Origin: Pseudanabaenaceae cyanobacterium SKYG29
Lineage (GTDB): Bacteria > Cyanobacteriota > Cyanobacteriia > Pseudanabaenales > Pseudanabaenaceae
DNA length: 64,000 nt
NCBI GenBank assembly: GCA_025055675.1
Contig: JANWWT010000007.1
Location: forward strand, 62,001-126,000
Direction of reading: 5' to 3'
Positions 59,870 through 64,000 of this stretch are shown in pieces (position 1 is the first letter of the stretch; every line of letters starts with the position of its first letter). The notes beneath the pieces were generated by a model. That model had not been told where the DNA came from, ran no database searches, and saw nothing but the letters and a program-made list of their open reading frames with translations. A program made the position numbers and the translations under genes.

Positions 59870-61213
59870 ATGAAGGATCAATTTCTGTTACCTGACCATA
59901 GTAATCGGGATGCTCTCCGCCAGATAGGGTATGCATTTGTCGATCTGATTATCGATCGGGTATTAGCCCAGCAGGGGGGAGATTTCGTTGCTAAAACAGC
60001 AGATTTTCTGCTTAATGTACCCGAATTAGGCAACAGCTTGGCAGAGATACTGTCAGTCCTACAAAAAGATATTCTCCCTAGAACAATTAACTTACATCAT
60101 CAGGGTTATATGGGGCATATGGATAGTGTTCCTCTAGCAATTACAATTTGGGCGGATGCTCTTATCTCTGCTATCAATAACAATATGCTCAGTAAGGAGC
60201 TTTCCCCTATTTTTACAGAACTAGAAGGAAAATTACTAAACTGGTTTGGGCAGCAATTTGGACTGCCTGCTGCTTGTTTCGGTACCCTGACAGCGGGGGG
60301 TAGTTTAGCCAATATTACCGCTTTATTTTTGGCAAGAAATCATCACGATCGTTCCATCTGCCAACGGGGTAATCAAAAACCTCTCTATGCTTTTGTCTCG
60401 GAGGCTGCCCATACTTCCTTTGATAAGGCAATGAATGTACTGGGTTTGGGTAAGAACCACCTGATCAAAATTCCCACAAATTACCGCGGTGAAATATTAG
60501 TTGACTGCCTAGAAAGTGAGATAGAAAAAGTAGTGGGAGAGGGCGGTATTCCCTTTGTAATTATTGCCGTGGCGGGGACGACCGTGACAGGAGCGATTGA
60601 TTCCATTCACGATTTAGCCGACATAGCTAAGAAGTATAACTGCTGGTTCCATGTTGATTGTGCCTATGGCGGGGCTGTGATTTTCTCCCAGACATGGCGG
60701 CATCTATTGCGGGGTACCGATCGGGCGGATTCCATTACTTTTAACCCCCAGAAATGGTTAGGCATTGCCCGCACCTGTGCTATGTTACTAGTCCGCAATA
60801 GGGAAACTTTAGAGACAGCCTTTGCCCAAGATTTACCCTACATGAACGACCACGACCTGAATTTTGGCAATCTTACCCTCCAGGGAACCAGAAGGACTGA
60901 TATTTTGAAACTATGGTTAGCCCTACAAACAATGGGACGCAAAGGGTGGGAAAGCTATATCGATCGTTCCTTTGTCCTCAGGCAAGAATTCTGTCAGATC
61001 ATCGATCGATCGCCCCGTGTCCGTCTAGCCCTAGAGCCAACTCTAAACATCGTCTGCTTTGACTCAACCGACCCCCAAACTACTAATAGAGAATTACAGC
61101 AAGAGCTACAACAGAAACAGCAGTATTGGTTTTCTTTGCCCCAGTGGCAGGGGAAGGAGTTGTTAAAAGCAGTTTTGCTCCATCCCTACCCCAACCTAAC
61201 GGACATTCTCTAG
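59870..61213 (+). CDS. Group II PLP-dependent decarboxylase
   Basis: 447 residues from ATG 59870 (MKDQFLLPDHSNRD), a likely start; the frame is open 30 codons upstream and the exact N-terminus is uncertain. Family motifs are HQGYMGHMDSVPLA, FGTLTAGGSLANITAL, FHVDCAYGGAV and the PLP lysine in TFNPQKWLGIARTC. This group holds glutamate, aspartate, diaminobutyrate and aromatic-acid decarboxylases, and the sequence does not fix the substrate. Neighbouring agmatine deiminase hints at amine metabolism. The 3' end overlaps the convergent HlyD gene by 18 bp. Confidence 0.88.
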   Translation: MKDQFLLPDHSNRDALRQIGYAFVDLIIDRVLAQQGGDFVAKTADFLLNVPELGNSLAEILSVLQKDILPRTINLHHQGYMGHMDSVPLAITIWADALISAINNNMLSKELSPIFTELEGKLLNWFGQQFGLPAACFGTLTAGGSLANITALFLARNHHDRSICQRGNQKPLYAFVSEAAHTSFDKAMNVLGLGKNHLIKIPTNYRGEILVDCLESEIEKVVGEGGIPFVIIAVAGTTVTGAIDSIHDLADIAKKYNCWFHVDCAYGGAVIFSQTWRHLLRGTDRADSITFNPQKWLGIARTCAMLLVRNRETLETAFAQDLPYMNDHDLNFGNLTLQGTRRTDILKLWLALQTMGRKGWESYIDRSFVLRQEFCQIIDRSPRVRLALEPTLNIVCFDSTDPQTTNRELQQELQQKQQYWFSLPQWQGKELLKAVLLHPYPNLTDIL

Positions 61214-62653
61214 GCTCTTAGCTTTGCTGACAAATTGACTCAAGAAGATAGACAATACACTGCGCTTGTGGGTTTTGATGTTAGTATTGACCGACATACC
61301 AGCCTGTAGAGGCAAAATCACGCAGTCATTCTTGCGCCTGGGGTTGTCACAGTCCCCTGACCTGAGCACCTGAGTTTCCAGCTCAATCTTAGCCGGGAAA
61401 GAATAAAAGGGACGCTCTGGTACGGGCGCTAGGGCATCACTCCCCACCCAAGCCAATTTGCCCTTGATGCTGCCAAACTCCAGATTGGGGAAGGAGTCAA
61501 CTTGAACTTCCACCTCGATCGGCTCTTTGCTCTCTAGGCGCTTGTTGATAAAGCCAATGTCCCGATTAGTGATATAGACCTTAGCCACCAGCTTGTCATT
61601 GGGCACAATCTTCATTAGGGGTTCAGCGCTGTTTTGGGGAATGACATAGCCCGGCCCTGTCACCTTGATGTCAAATACAGTGCCATCGATGGGGGCTTTG
61701 ATCTCCTGGTATTTGAGGGTCTGGTCCGCCCGCTCCAGTTGGGCATTGACTTCATTCAGGCGCTGCTGGATATTGGCAATCCGTTCCAAAATATCTCGCT
61801 CCGTCTGGGCGATCGTGTTCCGCAACCGTTCCTCTGCTTGGGTAATAGCAGCTGTGAGCCTATTTTCTTCCCTGGACAGACGTTCTATATCCGCTTTGAT
61901 GCTGGCAATTTGGGATTGTCGACTCAACACCTCTGCCCGCCGCGACTCCACTTCAATCGCCTGCCGATCGTATTGCAATTTGGATAACGCCCCTGAATCC
62001 TTCACAGGCTCCATAGCAATCAAAATATCCTCACTTTTTTTCAGGATAGTCTCCGTCTGGGCGAGAATTCCCTCATTGGCTATCAACACTTCCTGGGCAC
62101 GGCGGAGTTGTTGTTGTGCTTGGTCTAGTTGCGTCCGCAGTTGGGCAATTTCCTGCTCTGTAGCCGCCTGACGTGTACGCCGCTCCAATAGACTGGCTGC
62201 CAGCAAGCGCTCCTGGGTAGCAACAAATTCTGCACCGGGGTCAATGTTGAGACCAGGGAGAGAGCCACCATTTAATTGAGCTTCGTAAAACCGCACCTGG
62301 GCCTCCAAAGATGCCTTCACTTTCATCAATGCCTGTTTTTCCGCCTTAGTAACCCGTGTCTCCAAAGTCAGGATGACATCCCCCGCCTTTACCTGCTGAT
62401 TCTCCTTCACCTTGAGTTCCCGCACTACGCCCCCCACCGGTGCCTGCACATTTTTTACTGCCCCATCGGGTTCCAGCTTCCCTGCTGCCGGTACGGACTG
62501 GTCAATCTGGGCAAAGTGCGCCCATGTTACTAACGCCGTAGCTACCCCCATAATCGTCCACATGAACAAACTGGAAAGGAGAATGGGCTTCTCCAAAATT
62601 ACGGGCTGTTCCACAGGGGGGAGATAACGCGGGCGATCGAAGGCTTTTGTCAT
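61196..62653 (-). CDS. HlyD-family type I secretion membrane-fusion protein
   Basis: 485 residues. A single membrane helix (~30-50, SLFMWTIMGVATALVTWAHF) is followed by a lipoyl half (PVGGVVRELKVKENQQVKAGDVIL), a long coiled-coil hairpin (~110-330), the second lipoyl half (YQEIKAPIDGTVFDIKV) and a barrel (VEVQVDSFPNLEFGSIKGKL). HlyD proteins bridge the inner-membrane ABC exporter to TolC. AAGGAG precedes the ATG, and the ABC gene ends 15 bp upstream, so they form an operon. Confidence 0.93.
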   Translation of the reverse strand: MTKAFDRPRYLPPVEQPVILEKPILLSSLFMWTIMGVATALVTWAHFAQIDQSVPAAGKLEPDGAVKNVQAPVGGVVRELKVKENQQVKAGDVILTLETRVTKAEKQALMKVKASLEAQVRFYEAQLNGGSLPGLNIDPGAEFVATQERLLAASLLERRTRQAATEQEIAQLRTQLDQAQQQLRRAQEVLIANEGILAQTETILKKSEDILIAMEPVKDSGALSKLQYDRQAIEVESRRAEVLSRQSQIASIKADIERLSREENRLTAAITQAEERLRNTIAQTERDILERIANIQQRLNEVNAQLERADQTLKYQEIKAPIDGTVFDIKVTGPGYVIPQNSAEPLMKIVPNDKLVAKVYITNRDIGFINKRLESKEPIEVEVQVDSFPNLEFGSIKGKLAWVGSDALAPVPERPFYSFPAKIELETQVLRSGDCDNPRRKNDCVILPLQAGMSVNTNIKTHKRSVLSIFLSQFVSKAKSLENVR

Positions 62654-62668
62654 CTTCAGTTTCTCCTT

Positions 62669-64000
62669 TTAGGTTTGGGATTCCTGTTGCATATACAGGC
62701 AATAGTAGCGACCGCGCATCTGCATCAGCTCTCTGTGTGTCCCCATCTCCACGATCGCGCCTTGGTCCATCATCAGAATTATGTCAGCATTTTTAATCGT
62801 GTTCAAGCGGTGGGTGATAAACAGCACTGTCCTGCCGGCGCATGCTTCCGCTAAATTATTACATACCTGCCGCTCCGAGTCATAGTCTAAAGCACTAGTG
62901 GCTTCGTCTAAAATCAGCAAGCGGGGTTTCTGCAAAATGGTACGGGCAATGGCGATGCGCTGGCGCTGTCCCCCCGATAAACCTGCTCCCCGTTCCCCTA
63001 CGATCGTGTTGTAGCCATTGGGCAAGGTCATAATGAATTCGTGGGCAGCAGCAATTTTGGCAGCTTCGATAATCTGGTCAGAGGTCGCCTCTGGGTTGGT
63101 GAGAGCGATATTTTCCATAACCGTCCCGTTGAACAGCAGCGTATCCTGCAACACCATACCAATCTGCCGCCTTAGGGAATACAACTCCACTTTAGAAATG
63201 TCGTAGCCGTCGATGAGAATTCGCCCGGAGAGCGGGGGATATAAGCGGGGAATCAACTTGGTCAACGTACTTTTACCGGAACCGCTCTGCCCCACAATGC
63301 CCACAAAGGAACCCGCGGGAATATGCAAGTTGATATTCGCCAGTTGCATGGGACCCTGGGCACCAAAACGGAAACACACTTCCTCAAATTTGATCTCTCC
63401 CTTGATTTCGGGCATGGGAATATTGTCCCGATCGAGTTCATCCACTTCTTCCTTGGCATCGACAATATCAGCCAGGCGTTCGATGGACATACCCACTTCC
63501 TGGAAGTTTTGCCATAGTTGAGCCAAACGGAGAAGAGGCTGAGTCACATAGCCAGAGATGATGCGGAAAGCAATTAATTGACCAAGGGTGAACTTGCCAT
63601 TACTATTGAGGACTTCAAAAGCTCCCACCCACAAAACTGCTAGGCTAGAAAAGTTGTTGAGAAAACTGCTGATTGAACTAGCCCAACTAGAAGTCAGCAC
63701 TGTACGGAAACCAGCATTGACATAGCGGGCATACTTTTCCTGCCACTGCCATCTAGTCTTGAGCTCTATATTTTGTGCCTTGACAGTCTGAATACCAGAG
63801 ACTGCTTCCACCAGGTAGGACTGCGTATCAGCGTAGCGCTCTGCTCGTACCCGCAGTTGCTTTCTAATAATGGGGGATGCCACATAGGCTAGTAGGATGA
63901 AGAAGGGCACGGTGGAAAGGGCAACAAAAGTTAATTTCCAGCTGTAGAGGAACATGATGGCAATGTAAGCCAGGGAGAAGAAAGCATCCAAAACCGCTGT
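62669..64000 (-). CDS. Type I secretion ABC exporter (HlyB-like), 5' end outside window
   Basis: The frame is open to the right edge, so the N-terminus is missing; about 443 residues are visible. The membrane domain (FVALSTVPFFILLAYVASP, FLNNFSSLAVLWVGAFEV) precedes an ATPase with Walker A GQSGSGKSTLTKLIPRLY, signature GLSGGQRQRIAIART, Walker B LLILDEATSALD and switch His FITHRLNT. The order TM-NBD and the following HlyD gene identify a type I exporter. Upstream C39 peptidase or cyclic-nucleotide domains, often found in cyanobacterial homologues, would be outside the window. The cargo is not encoded here. Confidence 0.93.
   Translation of the reverse strand, partial: TAVLDAFFSLAYIAIMFLYSWKLTFVALSTVPFFILLAYVASPIIRKQLRVRAERYADTQSYLVEAVSGIQTVKAQNIELKTRWQWQEKYARYVNAGFRTVLTSSWASSISSFLNNFSSLAVLWVGAFEVLNSNGKFTLGQLIAFRIISGYVTQPLLRLAQLWQNFQEVGMSIERLADIVDAKEEVDELDRDNIPMPEIKGEIKFEEVCFRFGAQGPMQLANINLHIPAGSFVGIVGQSGSGKSTLTKLIPRLYPPLSGRILIDGYDISKVELYSLRRQIGMVLQDTLLFNGTVMENIALTNPEATSDQIIEAAKIAAAHEFIMTLPNGYNTIVGERGAGLSGGQRQRIAIARTILQKPRLLILDEATSALDYDSERQVCNNLAEACAGRTVLFITHRLNTIKNADIILMMDQGAIVEMGTHRELMQMRGRYYCLYMQQESQT

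Noticed and set aside
1-64000. CRISPR arrays, retrons, insertion sequences or prophage
   Set aside because: No regularly spaced repeats, cas, reverse transcriptase, transposase, integrase or structural phage genes were found. Repeated CGATCG sites are dispersed HIP1-like elements, not arrays.

Overview
The window is chromosomal DNA from a cyanobacterium. Photosynthesis and thylakoid genes show this: a PsbY-like photosystem II subunit, NdhM, a class-C flavodiiron protein, glutamate-1-semialdehyde aminotransferase, a Tic22-family protein and a DpsA ferritin. So does the strong over-use of the hexamer CGATCG, the core of the cyanobacterial HIP1 element; here the outer bases of HIP1 are usually not kept. 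I do not name a genus. No CRISPR array, insertion sequence, integrase, prophage or rRNA was seen. Genes are tightly packed, with no gene-free stretch above about 240 bp.

Layout. 1-10297 (minus): a phototaxis/pilus-type chemosensory operon, pixH-like, coiled-coil protein, pixI-like CheW, a soluble six-GAF chemoreceptor, a second large coiled-coil protein and a CheA that runs off the left edge. 10448-12982: leuS. 12979-19148 (minus): rhodanese, hemL, a Ser/Thr kinase fused to a phosphate-binding-like domain, comF, an RNA m5C methyltransferase and queA. 19268-24708: an unknown small protein, alr, a LuxR-type regulator, cysteine desulfurase, a SphR/SphS-like pair whose kinase gene runs into tRNA-Ser(CGA). 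24730-32802: gyrA, an SDR enzyme, an ABC ATPase, citrate synthase, psbY, uppP, dpsA with a readable promoter/operator, rpsP and a KH protein. 32819-39548: a low-complexity-tail membrane protein, a site-2-protease relative lacking the zinc-binding histidines, recF, a small secreted hairpin protein, a Ca2+/H+ antiporter, an OmpA-like protein and a true RseP-type protease.

39594-46327 (minus): flavodiiron protein, CRY-DASH, REC-GGDEF-EAL and REC-histidine kinase, packed as one apparent operon. 46507-58585: pheT, a Crr6/DUF1817-like protein, a CPBP protease overlapping clpS, a subtilase, metH, a Tic22-like protein, and ndhM-DUF2996-CPBP. 58697-64000: agmatine deiminase, a PLP decarboxylase, and a type I secretion HlyD/ABC pair that runs off the right edge.

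Most interesting points: the chemosensory operon with two extra coiled-coil proteins and a receptor with bilin-site-like cysteines; the flavodiiron/cryptochrome/c-di-GMP operon; the kinase-PstS fusion; the inactive-looking S2P homologue; and the palindrome on the dpsA -35 box. These rest on reading the sequence and on family knowledge; no database search was run.
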